Part shown: positions 5,412-6,214 of the stretch, in pieces
Numbering within the stretch: position 1 is the first letter of the stretch
How the letters are laid out: each line of letters starts with the position of its first letter
NCBI GenBank assembly: GCA_022866645.1
Contig: JALHUQ010000358.1
Coordinates: forward strand, 1-6,214
Direction: 5' to 3'
From: Woeseiaceae bacterium
GTDB lineage: Bacteria > Pseudomonadota > Gammaproteobacteria > Steroidobacterales > Woeseiaceae
Length of the DNA: 6,214 nt
Notes under the pieces: model-generated
What the model saw: the letters and a program-made list of their open reading frames with translations, nothing else
Database searches by the model: none
What the model was told of the DNA's origin: nothing
Translations under genes and position numbers: made by a program

Positions 5412-5930
5412 ATGAAGCGCGAACGTGGATTTACGTTAATCGAACTTTTGACGACGCTGGGTGTAGCGGCGATTGTGCTGTCCGTTGGTGTACCGAGTTT
5501 TCGCACTATCGTGATGGATAATCGTCTGGTCACTCAGGCGAATCAGTTCGTTGGCGCCGTGAATCTGGCACGAAGCACCGCTGTTCGCTACCAACGCAAT
5601 GCTACCGCTTGTGCGAGCGCAAATTTTGATGCGGCAGTACCGAGCTGCAGCGCCACCACGGACTGGTCTATCGGCTGGATCGTGTGGGTAGACAAGGACC
5701 GGGACAGCGCAGTTGACGCGAATGAGGTGATCTCGGTGTTTGCACCGCTCGCCGATACCTTGTCATTTTCAAGCCTTGGCACGGCTGGTTTTACCTACGA
5801 CTCGCGAGGCTTTTCTCTTGCCGGCGGTGATGACCTGACCTTGTGCGACACACGAACCGGAGAGACTGGCCGCTTTATTCGTGTGAACGCAGTGGGTCGC
5901 ACCAACATTGCGCGTCAGGGATGTTCGTAG
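5412..5930 (+). CDS. GspH/FimT-family minor pseudopilin
   Basis: A 172-residue type IV prepilin-like protein. The leader MKRERG ends at the prepilin peptidase site G6|FTLIE, with Glu11 as the essential mature Glu5, then a hydrophobic helix to about residue 29. The rest is a soluble domain with the WSIGWIVWVD region (85-94) and the late FIRVNAVGR stretch usual for GspH/FimT proteins. Four Cys are present (67, 79, 145, 171), possibly two disulfides. The frame is open upstream to a TTG at 5376, but the ATG at 5412 is preferred: it gives a normal short leader and has AGGGA 6 bases upstream. Such proteins sit in the tip complex that primes pilus assembly in the inner membrane and may include DNA-binding members. 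It overlaps the PilV-like gene downstream. A type II secretion role is less likely given that neighbour. Confidence 0.9.
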   Translation: MKRERGFTLIELLTTLGVAAIVLSVGVPSFRTIVMDNRLVTQANQFVGAVNLARSTAVRYQRNATACASANFDAAVPSCSATTDWSIGWIVWVDKDRDSAVDANEVISVFAPLADTLSFSSLGTAGFTYDSRGFSLAGGDDLTLCDTRTGETGRFIRVNAVGRTNIARQGCS

Positions 5931-6214
5931 TGAGACGAGTCGCAAATACAAATTTACCTCCGCAGAAAGCACGCCCGGCACTGCGGCAAGCCGGCTTCAC
6001 GTTGATCGAAGTCCTGGTAGCCGCTCTCTTGTTGTCTATAGGATTGGTCGGATTGGCCGGCCTGCAGGGGGCATCCCTGATGAATAACCAGAGTTCGTTC
6101 ATGCGTTCTCAGGTAACCGCTCTGGCCTACGATCTCGCCGATCGCATGCGAGCAAATGTTCCGGGCGCTAACGCCAATGCCTACAACCCGGCAAACGCTG
6201 CCGTTGTCAGCGCA
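5930..6214 (+). CDS. pilV: PilV-like type IV pilus minor prepilin, N-terminal part
   Basis: An open frame that continues past the right edge after 95 codons. With the GTG start at 5930 the leader is 22 residues and ends at the prepilin peptidase site AG|FTLIE, with Glu27 as mature Glu5. A hydrophobic helix follows to about residue 50. The next part, with ALAYDLADRMRAN (about residues 68-80), is the stretch typical of PilV proteins. The GTG overlaps the last base of the previous stop codon (TAGTG) and has AGGGA 8 bases upstream. An in-frame ATG at 5921 would add three residues but has no spaced ribosome-binding site. PilV works with FimT/FimU, PilW, PilX and PilE as a minor pilin needed for pilus assembly. 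Those genes would be expected just beyond the window. The C-terminal half cannot be assessed. Confidence 0.88.
   Translation, partial: MRRVANTNLPPQKARPALRQAGFTLIEVLVAALLLSIGLVGLAGLQGASLMNNQSSFMRSQVTALAYDLADRMRANVPGANANAYNPANAAVVSA

Overview
The window reads as ordinary chromosome of a gammaproteobacterium. This rests on a TrxC-type thioredoxin, ispB divergent from the rplU-rpmA ribosomal genes, obgE downstream of rpmA, a tRNA-Pro(CGG) resembling E. coli ProK with an encoded CCA, and FimT/PilV-type minor pilins. Base composition is moderately GC-rich and even throughout. The genus cannot be told from the sequence alone; an uncultured or deep-branching lineage is a guess based only on gene order. 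No phage, integron, CRISPR or insertion-sequence genes are visible.

Left part (1-1064). A universal-stress-protein gene enters from the left edge on the minus strand and is cut by it. After a 170-bp gap with a small set of competing inverted repeats comes trxC, also on the minus strand. A 151-bp gap then separates trxC from a plus-strand tRNA-Pro(CGG) gene ending in an encoded CCA and a run of seven T.

Middle part (1066-2944, minus strand). A likely two-gene operon: ispB (long-chain polyprenyl diphosphate synthase, quinone side chain) followed one base later by a free-standing acyltransferase. The latter resembles the catalytic domain of 2-oxo acid dehydrogenase E2 subunits but has no lipoyl domain. 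Its stop codon lies 8 bp from the convergent tRNA gene.

Right-centre part (3050-5205, plus strand). A near-consensus sigma-70 promoter, a roughly 110-nt leader with hairpins, rplU (L21 with an unusual Lys/Ala-rich tail of about 70 residues) and rpmA (L27, GTG start), closed by a clear intrinsic terminator. A compact palindromic cluster resembling REP elements follows, then obgE, the ribosome-assembly GTPase. The three genes are linked by 50S ribosome biogenesis.

Right end (5412-6214, plus strand). The start of a type IV pilus minor-pilin cluster: a GspH/FimT-family pseudopilin (true start at 5412, not the upstream TTG) and an overlapping PilV-like prepilin that runs off the window.

I found no convincing wholly new system. 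The items most worth a second look are the L21 tail, the lipoyl-less E2-like acyltransferase coupled to ispB, the structured rplU leader, and the palindrome cluster between rpmA and obgE.
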